Part shown: positions 1-6,419 of the stretch, piece by piece
How the letters are laid out: each line of letters starts with the position of its first letter
Position numbering within the stretch: position 1 is the first letter of the stretch
Origin: Bacteroidetes bacterium 4572_114
GTDB taxonomy: Bacteria; Bacteroidota; Bacteroidia; Bacteroidales; 4484-276
Length of the DNA stretch: 6,419 nt
Assembly: GCA_002254335.1 (NCBI GenBank)
Contig: NIVA01000198.1
Coordinates: forward strand, 1-6,419
Reading direction: 5' to 3'
Notes under the pieces: generated by a model
The model's database searches: none
Told to the model about the DNA's origin: nothing
The model's input: the letters and a program-made list of their open reading frames with translations, nothing else
Translations under genes and position numbers: made by a program

Positions 1-999
1 ACGTTGGTCGGTTTATGGTTTTTGGTGGCAGAGCACCTCCGGTTGGGAAGTTGGGATTTAATCAAGGGCTATACCGGGGGCGGTGATGCAAGCATAGGAC
101 CACGGATTGCCATGCAAATTGTCAACGAGTCGTCCTTGTGCAAAAACCGGGCAAGAAAGAGGAACTACATTGCCCATCAGGGATTTGAACTATTAAATGG
201 CCTGGGCTTCCTCTCAACAGATGAGCATGTACGTGGGCTGCTTTCCAGGCAAACTGTTTCAGGGGCACAATCATTACAGTAAGCCCTATCGCTCATAAGG
301 TTGAACTTGGGACATTACACAAGGGGCATAATAGCGATAGACCCGCACCGGATCATATCCACGACCAAAAGGGTCATGCCGGAGAAGAAAAAGCAGCCCA
401 ACGAGCCATCAGGAAAATTGTTGCAAACCTTCTTTGGGCTTGGCACTGGTTTAGGCCAGCCTATAGGTTTTGGTATGGGAAGCCCCGGTGTCAATACGAC
501 CAAAGCTACGATAAGGTTATTGAACATAGTGGCTTTGATAGAGAAAATGGGTTTGATCATTGCAGACAAAGAACATTTTACAAATGAACTGGCAAGGTAT
601 ATGAAACTGGAGACACAATTTGGGTTTGTGATACCGGTGATAAATTCAAAAAGGATACAAAAAATTGAAAGGTCGTTGGACTTTCAGCCTTTATGGGCAG
701 GTTATGCGATTGCAGAAACACCCTTTCGTTTTGCACGGGGCAAAGAAGAATACAGGTTGCTGGTGCAAAGGGAGGGCGAAGCAAAACTACAATACAGATC
801 GTTCTTGGCATTATCAGACTTGCCGGCAAGTAAACTACTGACCGAAATATTTGTAAAACGGCGGTCAATAGAAGGTTTCTTTAACTTTGATGGGGCAATA
901 AGTGTAAAAGATGATACAATTCTTGTAACATGTTATGATGTCCCTAAAGAACTGAAACTGCAACAACATTACCAAAAAGCTTTCGGGGTTCGGGACTAA
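1..999 (+). pseudogene. DDE-type IS transposase, 5'-partial, interrupted by an in-frame stop
   Basis: This is the remnant of an insertion-sequence transposase, which would cut and join the ends of its own element. One frame runs from the left edge to the TAA at 997-999, broken only by a TAA at 280-282. The codons on both sides (ending TVSGAQSLQ, resuming ALSLIRLNLGHY) read as one continuous protein, so the two open stretches are one gene. From memory of the family, EHLRLGSWDL, the QGFELLNGL block, GHYxxGxxAIDPHRI, LLQTFFGL, IIADKEHF, WAGYA, LLVQREGE and the RRSIEGFFN block are conserved landmarks. Tentative catalytic residues are Asp at 340 (IDPHR), Asp at 565 (ADKEHF) and Glu at 871 (IEGFF); all are present. 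After FFN the usual block resembling NLNIRYGxMxxALIAQA is missing and the protein jumps to a late VKDDTILVT segment, which suggests an internal deletion. The N-terminus lies outside the window. No terminal inverted repeats could be identified. The family call is confident; the exact IS family is not assigned. Confidence 0.8.
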
Positions 1000-1035
1000 A
1001 TGCAAAACTCAAAAACTATCCACAGATAATGCTAA

Positions 1036-1043
1036 TAGCTTTC
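1036..1043 (+). promoter_or_regulatory. Weak candidate -7 box for the esterase gene
   Basis: TAGCTTTC matches the Bacteroidota -7 consensus TAnnTTTG at all fixed positions but the last. It ends 14 nt before the esterase ATG, about the same distance as the better box in front of the permease gene. No TTG or TTTG stands at the -33 distance, so the support is weak. The box falls in the 58-nt gap after the transposase remnant, so the gene may instead be read from a promoter in that remnant. Confidence 0.25.
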
Positions 1044-1057
1044 TAAATTTATTACCA

Positions 1058-1954
1058 ATGAAAAATACATTTTTTTTCCTGCTGATTATTATTACGATGA
1101 TCAGCTTTAAACTTATTGGACAAGTGCAGGGGACATTAAACCATTACGAAAATTTTCAATCTGAATTTGTAGATGGCCGAAATGTGGATATCTGGTTGCC
1201 AAATGGGTACAGCGAAACTGGAGGGAAACAATTTCCGGTAATTTATATGCAGGACGGACAAAATCTTTTTAATCCGAAAACATCATATAGCGGCGAAGAA
1301 TGGGGTGTTGACGAGGCGGTTACAAAATTAGTGAAAGAGCAGAAAATACCTGAAGTAATTGTGGTAGGGATTTGGAATACGCCCAAACGCTACCAGGAGT
1401 ATATGCCCGAAAAGCCATTTAATAAATTGAGCAGGAGGACCAAAGGTTCACTGAAAAAAAAATTTGGGGGAATTCCGGTTTCGGATGAATATCTGAAATT
1501 TATGGTGGAAGAGCTAAAGCCATTCATCGACAGCGTTTACCGGACAAATCCCGATAGGGAAAACACATATTTAATGGGTTCAAGCATGGGGGGGCTGATT
1601 TCCATTTACGCGCTTTGTGAGTACCCGCAAATTTTCAGGGGGGCCGGCTGCCTTTCAACACATTGGGTTGGCGACCCTGAAGTTAAGCCTCATGAAGTAT
1701 CTGATGCTTTTGTTACCTACCTTAACGAAAATCTTCCTGATGCAGGTGGGCATATCCTGTATTTTGATTATGGCACAGCTACACTCGACTCGCTTTATCA
1801 ACCCCATCAACATAAAATCGACAAGGTGATTATGGACAAAAGCTATCGGGTAGGTATGGATTGGATGACAAAAAAATACGATGGCCACGAACACAACGAA
1901 ATTTACTGGCGCAAAAGGCTGGATGTTCCATTGATATTTTTATTGGGAGATTGA
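1058..1954 (+). CDS. Exported alpha/beta-hydrolase esterase (esterase D / COG2819-like)
   Basis: This 298-residue protein is probably a serine esterase of the putative esterase family (PF00756-like). It begins with Lys followed by a long hydrophobic stretch (residues 4-20) and a likely cut before Gln22, so it should be exported to the periplasm or cell surface. The mature part shows the family layout: VDIWLPNGY (43-51), FPVIYMQDGQNLF (59-71), EEWGVDEA (80-87), IVVGIWN (101-107), and the nucleophile elbow GSSMGG (174-179) with Ser176 as the likely nucleophile. Asp237 or Asp244 is a candidate acid, and His277 in DGHEHNEIYW is the likely catalytic His. The end, RLDVPLIFLLGD, is typical, so the protein is complete. 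The ATG at 1058 is chosen because the signal peptide follows at once; no Shine-Dalgarno is seen. The substrate cannot be read from the sequence. An acetyl or feruloyl ester on a glycan is possible, given the GH92 neighbour, but the two genes converge and are not co-transcribed. The gene is unusually rich in homopolymer runs: T8, A9, G7 and G6. Confidence 0.88.
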   Translation: MKNTFFFLLIIITMISFKLIGQVQGTLNHYENFQSEFVDGRNVDIWLPNGYSETGGKQFPVIYMQDGQNLFNPKTSYSGEEWGVDEAVTKLVKEQKIPEVIVVGIWNTPKRYQEYMPEKPFNKLSRRTKGSLKKKFGGIPVSDEYLKFMVEELKPFIDSVYRTNPDRENTYLMGSSMGGLISIYALCEYPQIFRGAGCLSTHWVGDPEVKPHEVSDAFVTYLNENLPDAGGHILYFDYGTATLDSLYQPHQHKIDKVIMDKSYRVGMDWMTKKYDGHEHNEIYWRKRLDVPLIFLLGD

Positions 1955-2057
1955 GAATTAGGGGGGGGTGATGGAGTGAAGCAATAGTAGATGAAGTGCT
2001 ATAAATTTGCAGTAGCGACAAAAAATTTATTCGAGGCGAAATCGTAAAATAAAGTAG

Positions 2058-2106
2058 TTGACAAAGAATAATTTGTCAAAATATTTGGCAAAGAATAATT
2101 TGTTAA
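2058..2106. repeat. Two tandem copies of a hairpin-forming repeat between convergent genes
   Basis: Copy one (2058-2079) is a perfect 8-bp inverted repeat, TTGACAAA / TTTGTCAA, around the loop GAATAA. Copy two (2085-2106) is TTGGCAAA / TTTGTTAA around the same loop. The identical 15-mer CAAAGAATAATTTGT recurs at a 27-nt period. In a + strand transcript the two changed positions of copy two become G-U pairs, so both could fold; in a - strand transcript they would be A-C mismatches. The pair lies roughly midway between the ends of the esterase and the GH92 gene. A weak terminator or RNA-stabilising element is possible. The stems are AT-rich and no strong U-tract follows, so no terminator is asserted. 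Confidence 0.6.
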
Positions 2107-2185
2107 CGATTAGGTCCTGATTTGTTTTTTGCAATTGAGTTTTAGTAAAAATATCTGGAAGATACTTCGCAAATCAAAAAATCGT

Positions 2186-4468
2186 TTATAAAGGATTCTC
2201 CCCCATCACAAACTTCAACTCACCGCCTCTCATAATATCGCTATGGCGGATGATCCAATTTTCCAGCTTTCTGCCATTAAAGGTGACTTCTTGCACATAT
2301 ACATTTTCGGGGCTTTGATTTTCGGTGGAAATCTTCAGTGTCCTTCGCTTACTTAGTTTTATTTCGGCCGATACTATAGTTGGGCTTCCGATTGCGTAAT
2401 CCTCCGATCCGGGGCATACCGGGTAAAACCCAAGTGCACTAAAAATGTACCATGCCGACATTTGCCCACAGTCGTCATTGCCACAGAGTCCGTCCGGGGC
2501 GTTGGCATACATGGTGTTGCAGATCATACGTACCCGTTCCTGGGTTTTGTAAGGCTGATCCGTCCAGTTGTAAAGATATGGGATGTGGTGCCCGGGTTCG
2601 TTACCGTGTACATAGAGGCCTATGATGCCATCGTGGGTGATGTCTTCATTGGCCTCGATGTGTTCATCGGTTAGTTGCATGGTGTAAAGTGAATCGAGCA
2701 TAATCGAAAATTCCTCTTTTCCCCCCATCATTTCAACCAATCGTTCCGGCTCGTGAGGTACATAGAGGCCGTAATTCCATGCATTGCCTTCAATAAAACC
2801 CTGGCCATGCGTATTTAACGGATCAAATTCGTCTCTGAAAATACCGTTCGACAGTTTCGGACGCATAAATTTACTTACAGGGTCAAAAACATTTTTATAG
2901 TTTTTCGATCGTTCGATAAACTTATCATGGGCCTGATAATCTTCAGCAATCCCGGCAATTTGTGCAATGGCCCAGTCGTCGTAAGCATATTCAAGGGTTT
3001 TGCTCACCGAACTGCTATTCCTGTCTTCTGGCACATAGCCCAATTTCATGTAGTCTTCAAGCCCGTCGTATTTTGGATATGTTGCAGTATTGATGCAGGC
3101 CTCCAAAGCATAATCAGGGTCATCGGTGTAAACTCCTTTCATTAGGGCATCGGCAATTACCGATACGCTGTGGTAGCCAATCATGCACCAGTTTTCGTTG
3201 GCGTAATGCGACCATACCGGTAGCATGTGATGCACACTTTGACCGTAATGGGCAAGCATGGATTTTATCATGTCGCGGTTTCGGTCGGGTTGGATGAGGT
3301 TAAACAGCGGATGCAAAGCCCTGTAAGTATCCCAAAGCGAAAAAATGGTGTAATTAGTAAACCCTTCCGATTCGTGAATATTTTGATCCAGCCCACGGTA
3401 TTTTCCATCAACATCTTCATATATTATAGGGGTGAGACAGGTGTGGTACAATGCTGTATAAAAAATCAGTTTATCTTCCTCATTCATTGTTTCCAATGCA
3501 ATTCTGCTTAATTCTTCGTTCCAGCTTTCTTGTCCGGCAGTTTTAACTTCCTCAAAATTCCATTCCGGGATTTCTTCACGAAGATTGTTGAGTGCCCCTT
3601 CGGTGCTTACCGAAGACATGGCAAATTTGATCAGGATTTGTTCTCCCCCTTCTACATCAAAATCAAAATATGCCCTTATGTCATGCCCGGCCATTTCAGG
3701 GAAGTTTTGTTCCTCATCGAATTTTCTATAAAATCCGTTGTAGATGGAATTGTCATATTTTTTATGTCCGTAGCTTTTAAACGCTTTGCCGAATTCCATT
3801 GCAAAATAAACAGTCCGTGTCCTTGCCCATCCGTGGGTTTGACGATAACCAGTTACCAGAGAATCATTTTCAATCCTAACGAAGGTCCATATATTTTTCC
3901 CATCATAATTGTAAATGCCATGTTTTAGATCGAGGATGATGTGTGCTTCTTCTTTTTCAGGAAAAGTATATTGATGAAACCCAACCCTGTTGCTGGTCGT
4001 TAATTCAGCAGTAATCCCATAATCCTCAAGCAATACCTTATAATAATCAGGCTCGGCCGTTTCATTATCATGCGAAAACCTGGAACGGTAGCCTGACTCC
4101 GGATTTTCTTCTGTGCCAGGGTTGAGTTTTAGGTCTCCGGTAGTGGGCATTATCAAAAAATCGCCCAGGTCGCTGTGGCCTGTCCCACTAAAGTGTGTAT
4201 GGCTGAACCCTACAATGGTCGGGTCATCATATTGGTAGCCTGCGCAATATTCGTAAACCCTGCGGTTGTATTGGCCATTATCTTCATATCCAATGGTGTC
4301 GGTGTCAGGGCTAAGTTGCACGGCACCAAACGGGACAGTTGCCCCGGGGTAGGTATGCCCCATTCGCTGTGTGCCCACAAATGGATTGACGTATTGAATT
4401 AGTTGTTCTGTTTGGGCGGAGCATAACAGTGAGAATAAAATAATAGCAGAAAGGTAAAAATAGCGCAT
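2186..4468 (-). CDS. Secreted GH92 family glycosidase (alpha-mannosidase type)
   Basis: This 760-residue enzyme belongs to glycoside hydrolase family 92, calcium-dependent exo-acting mannosidases that remove alpha-linked mannose by an inverting mechanism, mostly from N-glycans and mannans. A signal peptide (1-18) ends in LLCSA before Gln19. The N-terminal beta-sandwich domain carries YVNPFVGT (26-33), GHTYPGATVPFGAVQLSPDT (37-56) and GFSHTHFSGTGHSDLGD (87-103). The (alpha/alpha)6 catalytic domain carries SLWDTYRALHPL (377-388), YDDWA (496-500), FIEGNAWNY (558-566), HGNEPGHHIPYLYNW (621-635) and GNDDCGQMSAWYIFSALGFY (663-682). By analogy with characterised members, Glu560 is the likely general acid and Asp665/Asp666 hold the catalytic base. 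All landmark motifs are present and the length is normal, so it should be active. It is a single gene: the flanking genes converge on it (esterase) or diverge from it (ATPase remnant). No SusC/SusD genes are present, so its glycan and linkage specificity are unknown. The ATG at 4468 is set by the signal peptide. Confidence 0.95.
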   Translation of the reverse strand: MRYFYLSAIILFSLLCSAQTEQLIQYVNPFVGTQRMGHTYPGATVPFGAVQLSPDTDTIGYEDNGQYNRRVYEYCAGYQYDDPTIVGFSHTHFSGTGHSDLGDFLIMPTTGDLKLNPGTEENPESGYRSRFSHDNETAEPDYYKVLLEDYGITAELTTSNRVGFHQYTFPEKEEAHIILDLKHGIYNYDGKNIWTFVRIENDSLVTGYRQTHGWARTRTVYFAMEFGKAFKSYGHKKYDNSIYNGFYRKFDEEQNFPEMAGHDIRAYFDFDVEGGEQILIKFAMSSVSTEGALNNLREEIPEWNFEEVKTAGQESWNEELSRIALETMNEEDKLIFYTALYHTCLTPIIYEDVDGKYRGLDQNIHESEGFTNYTIFSLWDTYRALHPLFNLIQPDRNRDMIKSMLAHYGQSVHHMLPVWSHYANENWCMIGYHSVSVIADALMKGVYTDDPDYALEACINTATYPKYDGLEDYMKLGYVPEDRNSSSVSKTLEYAYDDWAIAQIAGIAEDYQAHDKFIERSKNYKNVFDPVSKFMRPKLSNGIFRDEFDPLNTHGQGFIEGNAWNYGLYVPHEPERLVEMMGGKEEFSIMLDSLYTMQLTDEHIEANEDITHDGIIGLYVHGNEPGHHIPYLYNWTDQPYKTQERVRMICNTMYANAPDGLCGNDDCGQMSAWYIFSALGFYPVCPGSEDYAIGSPTIVSAEIKLSKRRTLKISTENQSPENVYVQEVTFNGRKLENWIIRHSDIMRGGELKFVMGENPL

Positions 4469-4490
4469 ACTTCCGGGTTTTGATTTAAAA

Positions 4491-4498
4491 CAAAGATA
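4491..4498 (-). promoter_or_regulatory. Candidate -7 promoter box for the GH92 gene
   Basis: Read on the - strand this is TATCTTTG, a full match to the Bacteroidota -7 consensus TAnnTTTG. It ends 22 nt before the GH92 ATG, which implies a short leader. No clear TTG or TTTG is found at the expected -33 distance, so the call rests on the -7 box and its position. Confidence 0.5.
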
Positions 4499-4636
4499 GA
4501 CTTTTTACTTGATAGTCACGGTATGAATCAATACAGTTAAGTGTAGTTGATAGGCTCAATGTCTATTGGTCACGCTGTGACTTGCGGATTATAGGAAAAT
4601 TTAAAATATAAATTATCGGATAATATTCATTTCACC
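4499..4636. other. AT-rich non-coding stretch with small palindromes
   Basis: This stretch separates the divergent GH92 gene and the ATPase remnant. I see no coding frame and no trace of the missing ATPase 5' end in any of the three + strand frames near the junction. It holds two perfect inverted repeats: GTCAC-GCT-GTGAC at 4569-4581, and ATTATC-G-GATAAT at 4612-4624, the latter only 12 nt before the ATPase frame opens. The segment CTTGCGGATTATA (4581-4593) follows the first one directly and could be one arm of a larger dispersed palindrome whose other arm is lost; this is conjecture. Confidence 0.4.
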
Positions 4637-5761
4637 TTGCTGGATCAGATTTTTGAGTATTTAAAACAAAATACGGAAGAGGTTTATCAACTGACTTTAG
4701 AAGATACTTCAATTTTGAGCAAGTTAAACCAGCATCCTGAGAACATATTTGATTTTATAATCAGGGTTCAGGGGAAACGGGTATTTGTTTTAATTGATGA
4801 AATACAGTATCTTGATAATCCGTCAAATTTCCTCAAATTGCTTTTTGATAAATATAGTGGCGAAATCAAAATCATTGCAACTGGCAGCAGCGCTTTTTAT
4901 ATAGATCGTAAATTTAAAGATTCGCTTGCAGGAAGAAAACGCCTTTTTGACCTCTACACCCTCGACCTGGAAGAATTTTTATACTTCCGGACTGGTTCAA
5001 ATGATCTGGTGATTGAACTGGAGCGGATACGTACAAATGAAATGTATATTTCTACGAGGCGGAACGAGTTAAATAATTATTTTGTTGAGTATCTGACTTA
5101 CGGAGGTTATCCTGCCGTTGTCCTGGCCAATGGTCGCGATAAAAAAAATGATGTTTTAAAGGAATTGTCCGGCTCATTTCTGAAGAGGGATATTAGTGAA
5201 TCGAATATCCAGGATCAGAATAAGTTTTATCAGCTATTGATTGTCCTGGCACAGCAAACCGGATCGCTGGTAAATACTAATGAGTTATCAAGGTTACTTT
5301 CATTATCCGTTACCGCGGTTGAAAATTACCTTTATGTACTACAAAAATGTTTTTACATCAGCCTTATGCGGCCTTTTTATAAGAATATCCGAAAGGAATT
5401 AACTAAAATGCCAATGGTGTATTTTCATGATTTGGGGTTCAGGAATATTCTGCTTAACCAGTTTTTACCACCGGATCAAAGGCTCGACAAAGGGATGCTT
5501 ATCGAAAACTACGCCTATACCCGTTTACGGAATCTATATGGCAACGACCAACTACGTTTTTGGCGGACGGCAGATGGGAATGAAATTGATTTTATCCATG
5601 TCCGAAGCCCTGAAAAGGGAGAGGCCATCGAAATTAAATTTAATGAAAAGGGGTATAATCCCGCAAAGTATCGAAAATTCCTTGAGGCTTATCCAGAATA
5701 TACCATGAGTTGCAGGGCTTTTGTTGCACAGGATAATAAGCAATCGTTGCTTGCTTTGTGA
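4637..5761 (+). pseudogene. AAA_14/DUF4143 ATPase lacking its Walker A motif (5'-truncated)
   Basis: This is the bulk of an ATPase of the AAA_14 (PF13173) plus DUF4143 (PF13635) type, a widespread accessory family whose cellular role is not settled. Counting from TTG 4637, it has Walker B VFVLIDEIQYL (49-59, Asp54/Glu55), the ATGSS sensor-like motif (81-85), SLAGR (96-100), YGGYPAVV (155-162), a winged-helix-like part (about 195-240) and a C-terminal PD-(D/E)XK-like domain with Glu290, Asp318 in GNEIDFI, and Glu332-x-Lys334 in EIKF. In intact relatives a P-loop of the form GPRxxGKTTLL lies just before the segment that here reads TLLDQIFEYL. In this frame the codons before TLLDQ give NIHF, after a TAG at 4592-4594, so Walker A is absent and no ATG exists for over 130 codons. 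Loss of the 5' end by deletion or rearrangement is the simplest reading. The rest of the frame is open to a natural end, so the damage is either recent or the fragment is still expressed from TTG 4637 or another non-ATG start; the alternative is a genuine short protein without ATPase activity. Confidence 0.75.
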
Positions 5762-5838
5762 TTATTCCTCCACAAACAAATCAATCATCCAACCTCTTTT
5801 ACGCATGTAACTTTTGCTAAATGAATTCAATTGTAATA

Positions 5839-5866
5839 TTGTAACAACAAATCTGTTTTATCTTTG
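5839..5866 (+). promoter_or_regulatory. Candidate promoter of the LPS-export permease gene
   Basis: TATCTTTG at 5859-5866 fully matches the Bacteroidota -7 box TAnnTTTG. A TTG at 5839-5841 lies 17 nt upstream and could serve as the -33 element, somewhat closer than usual; another TTG at 5831-5833 is somewhat too far. The box ends 20 nt before the TTG start codon of the permease, so the leader would be very short. The box is identical to the one upstream of the GH92 gene. Confidence 0.55.
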
Positions 5867-5886
5867 CAATAAATTTTAGCAAAGGT

Positions 5887-6419
5887 TTGAAAAAGCTCTA
5901 CATCTTCATATTAAAATCTTATATCGGCCCGCTGATCCTAACATTTTTCATTGCACTTTTTATACTGGTCATGCAGTTTTTATGGAAATATGTTGACGAT
6001 TTGGTGGGCAAAGGGCTGGAGTGGCATATTATTGTACGCCTGCTCCTTTACGCTTCTTCCACATTTGTGCCCCTTGCACTCCCTTTGGCCATCTTGCTTT
6101 CGTCCATCATGACCTTTGGCAACTTGGGCGAAAATTATGAACTGGTGGCCATGAAGGCTGCCGGTATATCCCTGCGGAAAATTATGATGCCCCTGGTAAT
6201 GTTGTCAATTGTGATAAGCATTACAGCTTTCCTGTTTTCCAATTACGTCCTGCCCATCGCCAACCTGAAATTCCACTCACTGCTTTATGATGTCAGGCAA
6301 AAGAAACTGGCGTTAAATATTAAAGAAGGCATTTTTTACAATGGTATTGAGGGGTTTACCATTAGGATTGGCAACAAAGATCAGGATAAAAATATCATTA
6401 GGGATGTGATGATCTATAA
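5887..6419 (+). CDS. LptF/LptG family LPS-export permease, N-terminal part
   Basis: This is the first 177 codons of an inner-membrane permease of the YjgP/YjgQ (LptF/LptG) family; the gene continues past the right edge. The family pairs with the LptB ATPase to pull lipopolysaccharide out of the inner membrane and pass it to the LptC/LptA bridge. A cytoplasmic start, KKLYIFILKSYIG, is followed by three hydrophobic segments (about residues 15-33, 51-75 and 100-122). Between the second and third lies FGNLGENYELVAMKAAGIS (77-95), the conserved cytoplasmic coupling-helix region with the E-L-x-A-x-x-A-G-I-S pattern. After the third segment the soluble periplasmic domain begins (LNIKEGIFYNGIEGFTIRIG). 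TTG 5887 is chosen because homologues begin with the equivalent of MKKL; no ATG is available in this frame before residue 29. A consensus promoter box sits directly upstream, so the gene starts its own transcript. Which of LptF or LptG it is cannot be settled from this half; the shape recalls the Bacteroidota LptF-like group. Confidence 0.88.
   Translation, partial: MKKLYIFILKSYIGPLILTFFIALFILVMQFLWKYVDDLVGKGLEWHIIVRLLLYASSTFVPLALPLAILLSSIMTFGNLGENYELVAMKAAGISLRKIMMPLVMLSIVISITAFLFSNYVLPIANLKFHSLLYDVRQKKLALNIKEGIFYNGIEGFTIRIGNKDQDKNIIRDVMIY

Noticed and set aside
315..868. Two - strand frames of 84 and 96 codons
   Set aside because: They are antisense shadows of the transposase remnant with no recognisable features.
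301..999. Independent 232-codon gene starting at TTG 301
   Set aside because: It is in the same frame as the open stretch before the TAA at 280-282 and continues the same transposase, so it is the second part of one pseudogene.
1016..1024. DnaA-box-like CTATCCACA
   Set aside because: It has one mismatch to TTATCCACA and is isolated, with no further boxes and no origin-type gene context.
1000..1057. Right terminal inverted repeat of the insertion sequence
   Set aside because: The left end is outside the window, so no inverted repeat pair can be matched.
2152..2164. TATCT-GGA-AGATA as a terminator for the GH92 gene
   Set aside because: A 5-bp AT-rich stem with no U-tract on the - strand is too weak to call.
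2462..4402. Several open frames of 70-132 codons on the + strand
   Set aside because: They lie wholly opposite the GH92 gene, show no recognisable domain, and are shadows of its codon pattern.
4415..4423. Lipobox at the GH92 signal peptide (SLLC)
   Set aside because: Leu before the Cys does not fit the usual Gly/Ala/Ser position; cleavage before Gln19 by signal peptidase I fits better.
1..6419. CRISPR array, tRNA or rRNA gene, or a defence island
   Set aside because: No regular spacer-repeat pattern and no recognisable tRNA or rRNA sequence was seen; the lone ATPase remnant has no partner genes.

Overview
The window looks like chromosomal DNA from a member of the Bacteroidota. The evidence is a secreted GH92 glycosidase, an LptF/LptG-type permease of the form typical of that phylum, signal peptides that seem to be cut just before a Gln, Bacteroidota-style TAnnTTTG promoter boxes, no clear Shine-Dalgarno sequences, and moderately AT-rich DNA. 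No genus can be named from this sequence alone.

Layout from left to right: (1) positions 1-999, + strand, the remains of a DDE-type insertion-sequence transposase that enters from outside the window. It is broken by an in-frame TAA at 280-282 and seems to have lost an internal block after its catalytic Glu. (2) 1058-1954, + strand, an intact exported alpha/beta-hydrolase esterase. (3) 1955-2185, a convergent intergenic stretch with two tandem copies of a small hairpin. (4) 2186-4468, - strand, a full-length secreted GH92 alpha-mannosidase-type glycosidase, with a good promoter box just upstream. (5) 4499-4636, AT-rich non-coding DNA with small palindromes. (6) 4637-5761, + strand, an AAA_14/DUF4143 ATPase that keeps Walker B and the PD-(D/E)XK-like C-terminal domain but has no Walker A, so it is probably 5'-truncated. 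(7) 5887 to the end, + strand, the N-terminal 177 codons of an LPS-export permease starting at TTG, with a promoter just in front.

The genes do not form one pathway. The esterase and the mannosidase are both exported and could both act on acetylated or mannose-rich glycans, but they are convergent and there is no SusC/SusD pair, so a polysaccharide utilisation locus cannot be claimed. The permease belongs to conserved envelope biogenesis. Between these working genes lie two decaying accessory genes (transposase and ATPase), which suggests a boundary region that has taken insertions and deletions.

I found no convincing new multi-gene system. The points most worth a second look are the exact place where the ATPase loses its P-loop, the mutational history of the transposase, and the twin hairpins between the convergent genes.
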